Positions 8,781 to 17,390 of a stretch of DNA of 64,000 nt are shown here, piece after piece. Source of the stretch: Brevibacillus agri (lineage in GTDB: Bacteria; Bacillota; Bacilli; Brevibacillales; Brevibacillaceae). Where the stretch lies: positions 2,906,001 to 2,970,000 of the forward strand of contig NZ_CP026363.1 of assembly GCF_004117055.1 (NCBI RefSeq), in the 5' to 3' direction. The position numbers and the translations under genes were made by a program. The notes beneath the pieces were generated by a model. That model saw only the letters and a program-made list of their open reading frames with translations, had not been told where the DNA came from and made no database searches. Numbering within the stretch: position 1 is the first letter of the stretch; each line of letters begins with the position of its first letter.

Positions 8781-8815
8781 ACGTCTAGGGTAAGTAAGAG
8801 ACTTACTCTAGACGT
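8781..8815 (+). repeat. 15-bp inverted repeat just ahead of a lipoprotein ribosome site
   Basis: ACGTCTAGGGTAAGT and ACTTACTCTAGACGT pair with one mismatch around an AAGAG loop. The right arm ends directly at the AAGGAG ribosome site (8816-8821). There is no T-run, so this is more likely an RNA stabiliser, translation-modulating hairpin or protein-binding palindrome than a terminator. Confidence 0.6.
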
Positions 8816-8830
8816 AAGGAGATATCGAAT

Positions 8831-9130
8831 ATGCTGAAACGAATTATAAAAATCGTTGGGGTTCTTTTGATCCTAGCAGTTCTTGTTAGTGGATGCTCTG
8901 AATTCTTCGGAACGATCAATGGTAGAATAGCAGCAAACAAACATGCTATTGAGTACATAAGCAAGAAATACAATGTTCCTATCGAACAACTTGGAGCAGA
9001 TATACCTTCTTATAGATATGGACAGCGATTGTATGTTACAGGTATCAATGATAAACAAGAACAAAAAAAGTATACTGTATATGTCAGAATGTGGGGAGAG
9101 GGTGAAGTTATGAATATTTATGAGGAATGA
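8831..9130 (+). CDS. Small lipoprotein of unknown function
   Basis: 99 residues, ATG 8831 after AAGGAG. The N-terminus is a type II signal peptide with lipobox LVSGC, so the mature chain starts at Cys22 and is membrane anchored. The rest (~75 residues) contains AIEYISKKYNVP, resembling small Bacillus lipoproteins without assigned function. It follows the secreted protease, separated by a strong hairpin, and shares its AT-rich composition. An accessory or immunity-like role is possible but not shown. Confidence 0.65.
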   Translation: MLKRIIKIVGVLLILAVLVSGCSEFFGTINGRIAANKHAIEYISKKYNVPIEQLGADIPSYRYGQRLYVTGINDKQEQKKYTVYVRMWGEGEVMNIYEE

Positions 9131-9312
9131 TAAATGGACCTCTGTCAATAGATTAAATACACTAAACCGAGAGAATTACGTAAGTGAATCAGAGTTTATG
9201 TTCGTATTGGTTTGGAGAGATACCCGATTAATGAGTGGAGAAGCATGTGATGTATCGACTTTCCCAAATTTACTTGACACGAAGGTAAGACCAATATTGG
9301 ACTTTCATCAAT

Positions 9313-9366
9313 CCTCTTTACACGGAGTTAAGACGAAGGATAACTTTGTGTAAAGAGGTTATTTTT
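9313..9366 (+). terminator. Hairpin terminator ending the AT-rich patch
   Basis: CCTCTTTACAC (9313-9323) pairs with GTGTAAAGAGG (9348-9358); GGAGTT/AACTT nearby extend the stem. It is followed by TTATTTTTC. The stretch 9131-9312 holds no convincing gene. Confidence 0.65.
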
Positions 9367-9368
9367 CT

Positions 9369-9553
9369 ATGCGTAAAAGTATGACAACGCCTTAAAGATA
9401 ACTGCCGTGTTGCAAATCATGCATGAAGGAATGAAAGTCTCCCCTGTTGCGAAAGCTTCAGGCCTTCCTCCTACGACGCGTAGCCGATGGGAGTATGAAT
9501 ATCAAACACACGGTGATGAAGCCTTTGCAGGTAACGGGAAACGTATCAATTGA
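9369..9553 (+). pseudogene. IS3-family transposase OrfA fragment
   Basis: With one base restored near 9377, the frame reads MRKKYDNALK..., then VLQIMHEGMKVSPVAKASGL and SRWEYEYQTHGDEAFAGNG, the helix-turn-helix pattern of IS3/IS911 OrfA proteins. It breaks off at a stop at 9551-9553, there is no OrfB, and no terminal repeats are evident. A relic of an insertion sequence at the edge of the AT-rich patch. Confidence 0.6.
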
Positions 9554-9666
9554 GATAGTTGGCTGTGCGTTCATTTCCGTTCTTTTCCTTTTCCCTCCGC
9601 CCATTGACAAGGCATTCCCGACATGCCTAGCATAAAGAATCAAGAAAAAGGAAGGGAAGGCGCCAG

Positions 9667-9978
9667 ATGCAAGAAATCGACACCACCACGCTCAACCGCC
9701 TTTGCCAACAAAACAAGCCCTTCGCCTTGTTCATCTACACTCCCATGTGCGGCACCTGCAAGCTGGCGGAGCGGATGCTGCACGTCACCAGGGAAGCGCT
9801 CCCGGAGCCGCTTCCGTTGTACCAGCTCAACATCAACACGGCCGCAGCCCTTGCAGAGCGGCTGCAAATCACGAGCGTCCCGGCCCTGTTCCTGTTTCGC
9901 GGGGAACAGGTCACAGGCAGGCATTATGCGCTGCGCTCCGTCGGTTATTTGTACGACGTGCTGAAAACACTCGTCTAG
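9667..9978 (+). CDS. Thioredoxin-family protein
   Basis: 103 residues, ATG 9667 after AAGGGAAGG. The active site is MCGTCKLA (Cys-Gly-Thr-Cys), and SVPALFLFRG carries the conserved cis-Pro. Like YtpP-type thioredoxins of Bacillus it is short and cytoplasmic. It probably reduces protein or small-molecule disulfides; the partner is unknown. Stand-alone between the IS fragment and the spore glycosidase gene. Confidence 0.85.
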   Translation: MQEIDTTTLNRLCQQNKPFALFIYTPMCGTCKLAERMLHVTREALPEPLPLYQLNINTAAALAERLQITSVPALFLFRGEQVTGRHYALRSVGYLYDVLKTLV

Positions 9979-10042
9979 ACAAACACCTATCTCCTTCGTC
10001 CTGAATAAAAGAAAGAGAGACATATTGCGAAGGGGGAGGCGC

Positions 10043-11326
10043 ATGCAAATCCATGTCGTGGAAGAAGGACAGACGCTGTCCGGAATAGCAGCAGCGTATG
10101 GGACGACGGCTGAGGAGATCGCGGAGGCAAACGAGCTACCCGATCCGGGCAGGCTCGTCGCGGGACAGGCGATGGTGATTCCGATTGTCGGGAGCTACTA
10201 CTGGGTCAGGCAGGGAGACACCTTGTACACGATCGGGCAGCGCTACCAGATCAGCGCAGCCGAGCTGGCCCGCGTCAATAACATATCGCAGTACCGCCCG
10301 TTGCAAATCGGGCAACGCTTGTACATCCCGCCCCGTCCGCGTCGGGCGGCGGATTTCAACGCGTATGCGGAGCCGCGCAGGACGGTGTCGGCAGCACTGG
10401 AAGCGGACGTGCGCACGGCGGCACCGCATTTGACGTACCTGGCGCCGTTCAGCTTTCGGATCAGGCGGGACGGGACGCTGGCCCGGCCGCCATTGAACGA
10501 TTTTCCTGCCATTGCAAAAGAAAACCAGGTCGTGCTGATGCTCGTCGTCACCAACCTGGAAAGCGACCAGTTCAGCACCGAGCTGGGCGGGCTTATCCTG
10601 AACGACCAGGAGCTGCAAAACAAGGTGCTCGACAACATTTTTCAAACGGCGAGAGAGCTTGGGATGGGGGACATCCATTTCGATATGGAGGCGCTCCCGG
10701 CTGCGGATCGCGAGGCGTACATCCGCTTTTTGCGCAGGGCTCGCGACCGGGCGCACGCTCAGGGGATGATGATTTCCGTCGCTTTGGCACCGAAGACGAG
10801 CGCCGAGCAGCAAGGCAGATGGTACAGCGCCCACGATTACCGGGCGATTGGCGAAATTGCCGACTTTGTCGTCATCATGACGTATGAGTGGGGCTACAGC
10901 GGGGGGCCGCCGATGGCCGTGTCACCGATCGGGCCTGTGCGTCGCGTCCTCCAATACGCGCTGACCGAAATGCCGGCCGAAAAAATTTTGATGGGTCAAA
11001 ACTTGTACGGCTACGACTGGACGCTGCCTTATGAGCAGGGGACGACGGCGAGAGCGTTGAGTCCGCAAGCGGCGATTGCCTTGGCAGCGCGGGAAAACGC
11101 CGTGATTCGCTACGATTACCGGGCGCAGGCGCCGTTTTTCCACTATACGGCAGACGACGGCAGGCGGCATGAAGTATGGTTTGAGGACGCCCGCTCGATT
11201 CAAGCCAAGTTCGATCTGGTGAAGCAACTGGGCATACGCGGAGTCAGCTACTGGAAGCTCGGTTTGCCGTTTCCGCAAAACTGGCTGTTGATCGAAAGCA
11301 ACTTCCGCGTCCGCAAACGGGCGTAG
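10043..11326 (+). CDS. LysM + GH18 spore peptidoglycan hydrolase (SleL/YaaH-like)
   Basis: 427 residues from ATG 10043 (AGGGGGAGG upstream); a TTG at 10027 region is in frame but weaker. Two LysM repeats occupy residues ~2-50 and ~52-98. A glycosyl hydrolase 18 barrel follows, with the acidic motif DIHFDMEALP holding the catalytic Glu, and YEWGYSGGPP further on. SleL/YaaH proteins are N-acetylglucosaminidases acting on cortex fragments or sitting in the spore coat. There is no signal peptide, as usual for mother-cell-made coat proteins. A terminator follows at 11331. Confidence 0.85.
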   Translation: MQIHVVEEGQTLSGIAAAYGTTAEEIAEANELPDPGRLVAGQAMVIPIVGSYYWVRQGDTLYTIGQRYQISAAELARVNNISQYRPLQIGQRLYIPPRPRRAADFNAYAEPRRTVSAALEADVRTAAPHLTYLAPFSFRIRRDGTLARPPLNDFPAIAKENQVVLMLVVTNLESDQFSTELGGLILNDQELQNKVLDNIFQTARELGMGDIHFDMEALPAADREAYIRFLRRARDRAHAQGMMISVALAPKTSAEQQGRWYSAHDYRAIGEIADFVVIMTYEWGYSGGPPMAVSPIGPVRRVLQYALTEMPAEKILMGQNLYGYDWTLPYEQGTTARALSPQAAIALAARENAVIRYDYRAQAPFFHYTADDGRRHEVWFEDARSIQAKFDLVKQLGIRGVSYWKLGLPFPQNWLLIESNFRVRKRA

Positions 11327-11330
11327 CGAG

Positions 11331-11367
11331 AAGGCGTGCAATCCACTTTCGGCTTGTACGCCTTTTT
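11331..11367 (+). terminator. Intrinsic terminator after spore glycosidase gene
   Basis: AAGGCGTGCAA pairs with TTGTACGCCTT (one mismatch), followed by TTT. The remaining interval 11368-11667 shows only a probable extended -10 (TGGTATGAT, ~11629-11637) ahead of the next gene. Confidence 0.7.
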
Positions 11368-11667
11368 CGTTTTCCGGCTGGTACTTTTTTCGCCGTGTGC
11401 CTGTCAGCCAGTCAGGAGGGCGCACGCTCCTTTTGTCTGCTGGCGCAGTTCCCGGCAATGGACGACGACTCGTTGCAGAACAGATAGCGGTTCGTCGCCA
11501 GAGGCGGGTACAAAACAGCCAGGCTGTCCGACAAAACGAGCCCCTCGCTGTTTCGCGCGTGCTTTTTCAGCAACGCCGGGCCGCTGCAAGTGTTGGCCCG
11601 GTCACGTTTTCGATTGGCAGCAATCGTGGTATGATGGAAAAAGAATACGTAGAAAAGGAGAGAAAGT

Positions 11668-11895
11668 ATGGGAGAATGCAAGCTGGATCACAGCAAAGAG
11701 GATGTGCAAAAGAAGTTGGCCGAGCAAGCGCCGTTTTTGTCCGAAGAGCGGGTAGGACAGTTCCAGCGCATGCTGGAAGGAGAGCTTAGCCAGGAGCGTT
11801 TGAACGAGCTGTTTCACCTGTTGAAAAAATACGATCTGGCAAGCCCGGAAGAGCGCCTCGTGCGCGAACAGCAGATGGATCGGCTGTTTGGCTAA
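11668..11895 (+). CDS. Small helical conserved protein of unknown function
   Basis: 75 residues, ATG 11668 after AAAGGAGAG, with an extended -10 about 30 bp upstream. Charged and predicted all-helical; no membrane segment or Cys motif beyond Cys4. I do not recognise a domain. It converges on the DUF2203 gene with only 8 bp between stops. Confidence 0.6.
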   Translation: MGECKLDHSKEDVQKKLAEQAPFLSEERVGQFQRMLEGELSQERLNELFHLLKKYDLASPEERLVREQQMDRLFG

Positions 11896-11903
11896 AAAAG
11901 CCG

Positions 11904-12290
11904 TCACCGGATCGGCTTGCGGCCCATGAAGCCCTCGCGCAACCCGTGGTAGTGGGTGATGGATTCCTCGCCCTCGCGCCAGCACAGGAGCACTTCTTCG
12001 CCGTCGATGATCGCGGGAAAGTCGAACAGGCCGATGTCGATGTCCTTCACCTGGATGCCTTTGCCGATCAGTTGGGTGACGTGCATCTTCGCTTCCAGTT
12101 CGAGAAACTCAAGCTGGCATTCCACCGAAAAGAGCGCCTCTTCGTCAACGGGCTGCTGCTTTTTGATTTGCTCGCGCTTTTGATACATTTCGTAGAAAGA
12201 GCGCTTCGATTTTTGCAAAAACGAGAGTTCTTCACGTACATAGGGCAACAAGTCGTTCGCTTCCTGAAGCGTAAAGATTTTTTTGTTCAC
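11904..12290 (-). CDS. DUF2203-family protein
   Basis: 128 residues on the minus strand. Starts KKIFTLQEANDLLPYV, and the C-terminus has GLFDFPAIIDG, LCWREGEESITHYH and REGFMGR, the conserved blocks of DUF2203. The family is cytoplasmic and of unknown function. It is divergent from the AlaX-type gene, with about 115 bp between the two starts. Confidence 0.8.
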   Translation of the reverse strand: MNKKIFTLQEANDLLPYVREELSFLQKSKRSFYEMYQKREQIKKQQPVDEEALFSVECQLEFLELEAKMHVTQLIGKGIQVKDIDIGLFDFPAIIDGEEVLLCWREGEESITHYHGLREGFMGRKPIR

Positions 12291-12404
12291 GGATCATCCC
12301 TCCACGATCTCTATTTTATTAGTATAATATCACCCTTGGCGGGAGAAAATGGCCGGAATGGAAAAAGCGCAAATGGCTTTCCGCTCCGGCGGCAAGGAGC
12401 AAAG

Positions 12405-13616
12405 ATGGAAGACAGAATCTATTATCAAGATGCGTATGCGACAACGTTTTCGGCGCGCGTACTGCGGCAGGGCACGGAAGAGGATGGAACGCCGTACGCT
12501 GTGCTGAGCCAGACGGCGTTTTACCCGACGGGAGGCGGACAGCCCGGGGATGTGGGCACGCTCAGAGAATGTCGGGTCATCGACGTGGAAGAAGTAGCGG
12601 GCGAGGTGCGTCATCGGCTGGAAGCTCCGCTGCCGGAGGACTGCGCGGAAGTGGTCGGGCAGATCGATTGGGACCGCCGCTTCGATCACATGCAGCAGCA
12701 TGCCGGACAGCACATTTTGTCCGCCGCGTTTCTGGAAGTCGCGCGGGCGGAGACGGTCGCGTTTCATTTGGGAAAAGAACGCGTGACGATCGACGTGCGC
12801 CTGGATGAGCTGACAGCGGATTTGTGGGAAGCAGTCGAGCAGCGGGCCAACCAGGTCGTGCTGGAAAACCATCCGATCATCGCCCGGTTTGTCGACGACG
12901 AGGAGCTGGCTACGTTGCCGCTGAAAAAACAGCCGACGGTCACGGAAAATGTCCGCGTCGTCATCATCCCCGAGTACGACTACAATCCGTGCGGCGGCAC
13001 ACATCCTGCGCGCACGGGCGAAGTGGGCATGATTAAAATTCTCGGCTGGGAGCGCCATCGCGGAAACATCCGGCTGGAGTTCATCTGCGGCTTGCGGGCT
13101 TTGCGGGATTACACGCGCAAGCAGGCGGCTGTGCGCGAGCTGGCGAAGCGGTTTGCGACCAGCGAGGCGGAGCTGATCGCGCAGGCAGAGCGCGTACTGG
13201 CCGAACGGGACAGCTTGAAAGCAAGGCTCGCCGACGCCGAAAAGCAACTGCTGGAAGGCGAAGTCCGAAAGCAGCTTGGCGTGGCAGAGCAAGTGGGAAC
13301 TGTGCGTGTCATCGCGCAAGTTTTCCCGGACAAAACGATCCAGCAACTGCAGCAGTACGCCCAGCTCGCAGTCGCGGAGGCGCCGGACGTCGTATGCTTG
13401 CTGGCCGCAGCGACTGACGAGAAGACCCAGCTTGTGTTTGCGCGGGGGCAGGACGTGAACGTCGCCGTCAACCAGCTTATCAAGGAGACGCTGCCGTTGA
13501 TTGCCGGAAAAGGCGGCGGCAATCCGGCGATGGCGCAGGGCGGCGGTCAACCAGCGCCTGCTGCGGACGAAGTGTTGGCGCACGCCCGCAAGCTGCTTGC
13601 CCAGTCGCTGGCCTGA
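12405..13616 (+). CDS. Alanyl-tRNA editing protein (AlaX-L type with DHHA1 domain)
   Basis: 403 residues. The frame is open far upstream across the opposite gene, but ATG 12405 has GGCAAGGAGC just before it and matches the family start. Residues ~85-100 (HMQQHAGQHILSAAF) carry the HxxxH zinc ligands, and CGGTHPARTGEVG the third/fourth ligands, of the AlaRS editing core. A C-terminal Gly-rich DHHA1 segment (AGKGGGNPAMAQGGG) follows a coiled-coil region. Such proteins hydrolyse Ser-tRNA(Ala) or Gly-tRNA(Ala) in trans. Confidence 0.88.
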   Translation: MEDRIYYQDAYATTFSARVLRQGTEEDGTPYAVLSQTAFYPTGGGQPGDVGTLRECRVIDVEEVAGEVRHRLEAPLPEDCAEVVGQIDWDRRFDHMQQHAGQHILSAAFLEVARAETVAFHLGKERVTIDVRLDELTADLWEAVEQRANQVVLENHPIIARFVDDEELATLPLKKQPTVTENVRVVIIPEYDYNPCGGTHPARTGEVGMIKILGWERHRGNIRLEFICGLRALRDYTRKQAAVRELAKRFATSEAELIAQAERVLAERDSLKARLADAEKQLLEGEVRKQLGVAEQVGTVRVIAQVFPDKTIQQLQQYAQLAVAEAPDVVCLLAAATDEKTQLVFARGQDVNVAVNQLIKETLPLIAGKGGGNPAMAQGGGQPAPAADEVLAHARKLLAQSLA

Positions 13617-13687
13617 CGGACTAGCTGTGGGCAAGGCCGTTCACGCCTGGCCCCTACCATGATGGATGATGCGAGGAGGAAACGACG

Positions 13688-14071
13688 ATGTTTTGGAACC
13701 CCGGCGATAAAGTTCGCGTGACGCAGCGGACAGGAGAATATATCGCGGAAGTGCTGGAAATTCACGATACGAAGCTGTTGGTCAAGGTGCTGGCGGTGAC
13801 GAAATACCCGCAGCAGGGCGACCTGCATACGTCCTACGAGGTGGATGTGCCGCTGTTCCACCAGCGCCCAGCGCTCTCCTACCAGGAAAAATTCATGACC
13901 CCGGCCGCATCCGTCATCCGCTACAACGGCGAAGTGCCGGACTACAAGGAGTCCGTGCGCAAAGCGATGGAGCGGGAAATGGAGAAGCTGAAAAAAATGG
14001 CGGCCTGGTCCGAGCGCTGCCTGGTTGAACTGGAAGCGATGTACAAGGAAACCTTTACAAACACGAAATAG
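13688..14071 (+). CDS. kapB: Kinase-associated protein KapB
   Basis: 127 residues, ATG 13688 after GAGGAGG. The order GDKVRVTQRTGEYIAEVLE, VLAVTKYPQQGDLH, DVPLFHQRPALSYQEK and NGEVPDYKES matches KapB of Bacillus over its whole length. KapB supports KinB-dependent input to the sporulation phosphorelay in B. subtilis. It lacks a lipobox. The gene sits alone between the AlaX gene and the TPP riboswitch. Confidence 0.85.
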   Translation: MFWNPGDKVRVTQRTGEYIAEVLEIHDTKLLVKVLAVTKYPQQGDLHTSYEVDVPLFHQRPALSYQEKFMTPAASVIRYNGEVPDYKESVRKAMEREMEKLKKMAAWSERCLVELEAMYKETFTNTK

Positions 14072-14119
14072 AATGGTACTGTAATACTCGAACGTACGAC
14101 AATTTCATAGGTTTACTAC

Positions 14120-14212
14120 CAAACGGGGGCCGAGCATCGTCGGCTGAGATTGTAACGAGCGTGTTACTGACCGTTGAACCTGACCTGGGTCATGCCAGCG
14201 GAGGAAGAGGTA
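14120..14212 (+). promoter_or_regulatory. TPP riboswitch (THI element)
   Basis: The conserved core CGGCTGAGA (14151-14159) and later TTGAACCTGACCTGGGTCAT with GCCAGCGGAGGAAG match the thiamin pyrophosphate aptamer; P3 is the short helix GTAAC/GTTAC. It lies upstream of thiS and is followed 77 bases later by an intrinsic terminator, so TPP binding is expected to cause premature termination. Confidence 0.95.
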
Positions 14213-14288
14213 TATGAATCGATTTCACGGTGCGGCAGTTGCGGCGTATTTGCCGGAATGCTGCTACCAGATGATGAGATCAACTCAA

Positions 14289-14314
14289 CCATCCCACGGC
14301 GGATGGTTTTTTTC
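14289..14314 (+). terminator. Riboswitch-controlled intrinsic terminator
   Basis: CCATCC-CACGGC-GGATGG followed by seven T. It stands between the TPP aptamer and thiS and is the likely expression platform. Confidence 0.8.
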
Positions 14315-14433
14315 TTCCATCTGTCCGATGGGATACATATACGGCTTCCACCGTTTGACTGGGGTGACTTCCGGCAAGCGAGGGAGGCCGTTTTTTCGTC
14401 CCTCGACAGGTGCCATCAAGAAGGAGGAATACA

Positions 14434-14637
14434 ATGGTTGTTGTGCTGAACGGAAAAACAGCAGAGCTGTCGGCTGAGATCAACACAGTCCGCGCCTTGC
14501 TCGCTTCGTATTCCCTGCAAGAGAAGATTGTCGTCGTGGAGCGCAACGGAAAGATCATCGACCGCTCCCAGTATGAACAAACGCCGATTGCAGACGGAGA
14601 CCGCATCGAAATCGTTCATTTTGTCGGAGGAGGATGA
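14434..14637 (+). CDS. thiS: Sulfur carrier protein ThiS
   Basis: 67 residues from ATG 14434 (AAGGAGG upstream). A ubiquitin-like beta-grasp protein ending in HFVGGG; the C-terminal Gly-Gly is thiocarboxylated and donates sulfur for the thiazole ring. First gene of the TPP-controlled operon; overlaps or abuts thiG. ThiF, needed to adenylate ThiS, is not in the window. Confidence 0.95.
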   Translation: MVVVLNGKTAELSAEINTVRALLASYSLQEKIVVVERNGKIIDRSQYEQTPIADGDRIEIVHFVGGG

Positions 14638-14642
14638 CCAGC

Positions 14643-15413
14643 ATGGATACATGGAAAATTGGCCCTTACGAGTTTCGCTCCCGCCTCTTGCTCGGGACCG
14701 GAAAATTCGCAGATTTGGAAACGCAAGGAAAAGCAGTCGAGGTGTCGGAAGCAGAAATTTTGACGTTTGCGATTCGCCGGCTCAATTTGGAAAATCCGCA
14801 AGAGCCGAACTTTTTGGAACAGCTCGACCTGAAAAAATTCACCCTGCTGCCGAACACAGCGGGAGCCTATACGGCAGAGGAAGCGGTGCGTATCGCCCGT
14901 CTGGCGAAAGCATCCGGCTTGTGCGATATGATTAAGGTGGAGGTCATCGGCGACCCGAAAACGCTGCTGCCTGACCCGATCGGCACGCTGGAAGCGTCGA
15001 AAATACTGGTCGAAGAAGGCTTCATCGTGCTGACCTACACCAACGACGATCCGATTCTCGCCAAGCGTTTGCAGGAAGTGGGCGTGCATGCCGTCATGCC
15101 GGGCGCGTCCCCGATTGGCTCCGGACAAGGCATCGTGAACGAAAACAACCTCCGCTTCATCATCGAGGACGCGAAAGTACCGATTATTGTGGATGCAGGC
15201 ATCGGTTCGCCAGCCGATTGCGCGAAAGCGATGGAGCTGGGCGCTGACGGCGTGCTGCTGAATACGGCAGTCGCGCTCGCGGACAATCCGGTGCTGATGG
15301 CCGAAGCGATGAAGCTCGGCGTGGAAGCGGGGCGCAAAGGCTTCCTCGCGGGACGGATTGCGAAAAAGCGCTACGCGTCGGCGAGCAGTCCGACCGAAGG
15401 GATGATTGAGTAG
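14643..15413 (+). CDS. thiG: Thiazole synthase ThiG
   Basis: 256 residues from ATG 14643; an ATG at 14634 overlapping the thiS stop is in frame but too close to GGAGGAGG. A TIM-barrel with the Schiff-base Lys in [10 protein letters not shown] and phosphate-binding loops [14 protein letters not shown] and [14 protein letters not shown]. It condenses deoxyxylulose-5-phosphate, dehydroglycine and ThiS thiocarboxylate into the thiazole moiety of thiamin. Next comes ylmB, overlapping by a few bases if TTG is its start. Confidence 0.95.
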   Translation: MDTWKIGPYEFRSRLLLGTGKFADLETQGKAVEVSEAEILTFAIRRLNLENPQEPNFLEQLDLKKFTLLPNTAGAYTAEEAVRIARLAKASGLCDMIKVEVIGDPKTLLPDPIGTLEASKILVEEGFIVLTYTNDDPILAKRLQEVGVHAVMPGASPIGSGQGIVNENNLRFIIEDAKVPIIVDAGIGSPADCAKAMELGADGVLLNTAVALADNPVLMAEAMKLGVEAGRKGFLAGRIAKKRYASASSPTEGMIE

Positions 15414-16701
15414 CGTGAACCGACTGACAGAAGCGGTAGAATCGATTGCCAGGCGCAAAGAAGAGTTGTTTGCCCTCCTGGCAGAGCTCGTTTCCCATCC
15501 GACTGTAAGTCCGCCAGCGCGAAACAGCGACGCGGCGCAAACGGTACTCGCCCATCGGCTCGCGGCCATCGGCTTTGAGGTCGACCGCTGGACCGTCTAC
15601 CCCGGCGACGACAACGTCGTCGGCCGACTGCCGGGCAGCGCTTCTGCCCAGGCGAACAGCTTGATTATCAACGGGCACATCGACGTTGCGGAAGTGGGCG
15701 ACGATGCGAGTTGGACGTATCCGCCGTTTTCCTTGACGCGTGGCACAGACGGACGGCTGTACGGACGCGGTGTAGCAGACATGAAAGGTGGACTGGCTGC
15801 GAGCCTGTTCGCCATCCAGATGCTGCGCGAGCACGGCGTCGAGCTGGCAGGCGATTTGCTGTTCCAATCGGTAATCGGCGAGGAAGCGGGCGAAGCCGGG
15901 ACGCTGGTCGCGCTCGAACGCGGCTACCAGGCGGACTACGCCATCGTCGTCGACACGAGCAACCTGCACATGCAAGGGCAGGGCGGCGTGATTACCGGCT
16001 GGATCACGATTGAGAGTCCGACGACCTTGCACGACGGGATGCGGGCGAGAACGATCCATGCCGGAGGCGGCGTGCGCGGCGCGTCTGCGATTGAAAAAAT
16101 GGCGAAAATCATTACGGCGCTGCAGGAGCTGGAACGCGACTGGGCTGTGATGAAGGCGTACCCCGGCTTTGCGGCTGGCAGCAATACGATCAACCCTGCC
16201 GTGATCGAGGGAGGACGCCATGCTGCGTTTATTGCGGATCGCTGCGCGCTCTGGATTACGGTTCACTTTTATCCGAACGAATCATACGAACAGATCATTC
16301 GCGAGATCGAGGACCATGTCGGACGCGCAGCGGCGGCCGATTTGTGGCTGCGCGACCATCCTCCTGTGTTTCGCTGGGGCGGTCGCTCCATGATCGAGGA
16401 GCGCGGAGAAATTTTCCCGTCCCTGGAGCTGGACACGGAGCATCCGGCTTTGGCGCAGTTGCAAGCCGCCTATGAGAGCGAGCTGGGCGAGGCCCCTGTG
16501 GTGGACATGTCTCCTACCGTCACAGATGCGGGCTGGTTCGCGCACGCAGGCATTCCCGCCGTACTGTTCGGCCCGGGCGAGCTGAAGCACGCCCATGCCG
16601 TCGATGAGTCGATTGATCCTGACCAGCTTGTCCGGTTTGCCCAGATTATGGCCCGTTTTATCGCGAACTGGTGCAACACGCCAAAGGAAGCGAAGGAGTG
16701 A
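15406..16701 (+). CDS. ylmB: Formylaminopyrimidine deformylase (YlmB-like, M20 family)
   Basis: 431 residues from TTG 15406, with AAGGG four bases upstream; GTG 15415 is the alternative. M20 metallopeptidase fold: [10 protein letters not shown] (zinc His-x-Asp), [10 protein letters not shown] (bridging Asp), GEEAGEAG (catalytic Glu-Glu) and the late zinc His in LKHAHAVDE. In B. subtilis YlmB deformylates the pyrimidine salvaged from base-degraded thiamin, producing the TenA substrate. Position in a TPP-controlled operon next to tenA and thiXYZ supports that role over ArgE/DapE. Confidence 0.88.
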   Translation: MSSVNRLTEAVESIARRKEELFALLAELVSHPTVSPPARNSDAAQTVLAHRLAAIGFEVDRWTVYPGDDNVVGRLPGSASAQANSLIINGHIDVAEVGDDASWTYPPFSLTRGTDGRLYGRGVADMKGGLAASLFAIQMLREHGVELAGDLLFQSVIGEEAGEAGTLVALERGYQADYAIVVDTSNLHMQGQGGVITGWITIESPTTLHDGMRARTIHAGGGVRGASAIEKMAKIITALQELERDWAVMKAYPGFAAGSNTINPAVIEGGRHAAFIADRCALWITVHFYPNESYEQIIREIEDHVGRAAAADLWLRDHPPVFRWGGRSMIEERGEIFPSLELDTEHPALAQLQAAYESELGEAPVVDMSPTVTDAGWFAHAGIPAVLFGPGELKHAHAVDESIDPDQLVRFAQIMARFIANWCNTPKEAKE

Positions 16702-16709
16702 AAAAAAGC

Positions 16710-17390
16710 ATGGCAACCTTTACAGACCGTTTGTTACGCAGCGTCGCCCCGATCTGGGAGCGCGTTCACCAGCATCCATTTGTAACCGGCCTTGGTGACG
16801 GCACGTTGCCTGTAGAGTCGTTCAAATTTTACATGAAGCAAGACTACATCTACCTGATCGATTACGCCAAAATGTTCGCGCTCGCCAGCGTGAAGGCCTA
16901 CGATCTGGAGACGAGCGCCCGGTTCGCCGCCCTGCAGGAATCGACGCTCAACATGGAGATGGAGCTGCACCGCCAGTATGCGGCGCGCTTCGGCATTTCC
17001 CGCGAGGAGCTGGAAGCGACCGAGCCGTCCTTTGTCATGCTGGGCTACACCAGCTACATGCTGCGAGTCGCGCACCAAGGCTCGCTGGCAGAGCTGGTCA
17101 GCGCGCTTTTACCGTGCACGTGGAGCTACTGGGAGATCGGCAAGCGGCTGGCGCAGGTAGAAGGGGCGCTGGACCACGAGCTGTACGGCGAGTGGGTGCG
17201 GATGTACAGCTCGGACGAGTTCGGACAGCTTGCGATCTGGCTGATCGACATCATGAACGAGCTGGCAGACGGGAAAAACGAGCAGGAGCTGGCGAGACTG
17301 GAAGAGTATTTCGTCAACACCTCCAAAATGGAGTACATGTTCTGGGATATGGCCTATAGAGAGGAAATGTGGCCGTGCGCGATCAACTAG
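16710..17390 (+). CDS. tenA: Aminopyrimidine aminohydrolase TenA
   Basis: 226 residues from ATG 16710, after GAAGGAG. All-helical TenA fold: FYMKQDYIYLIDYAK near the N-terminus, the catalytic Cys in LLPCTWSYWEIG, and the C-terminal MFWDMAYREEMWP with an active-site Glu. It converts aminomethyl-aminopyrimidine to HMP. It starts 8 bp after ylmB and its 3' end overlaps thiZ by 22 bp, so the two are translationally linked. Confidence 0.93.
   Translation: MATFTDRLLRSVAPIWERVHQHPFVTGLGDGTLPVESFKFYMKQDYIYLIDYAKMFALASVKAYDLETSARFAALQESTLNMEMELHRQYAARFGISREELEATEPSFVMLGYTSYMLRVAHQGSLAELVSALLPCTWSYWEIGKRLAQVEGALDHELYGEWVRMYSSDEFGQLAIWLIDIMNELADGKNEQELARLEEYFVNTSKMEYMFWDMAYREEMWPCAIN

Noticed and set aside
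9120-9353. 77-codon ORF after the lipoprotein
   Set aside because: Overlaps the lipoprotein end, has no ribosome site and ends in a terminator stem.
11404-11667. Several overlapping ORFs of 60-140 codons in all frames
   Set aside because: None has a ribosome site or recognisable motif; the interval is probably the upstream region of the 11668 gene.
14214-14477. ORF starting right after the TPP aptamer with a good-looking GGAGG
   Set aside because: The GGAGG is part of the conserved aptamer core, the frame runs through the intrinsic terminator and has no protein-like features.
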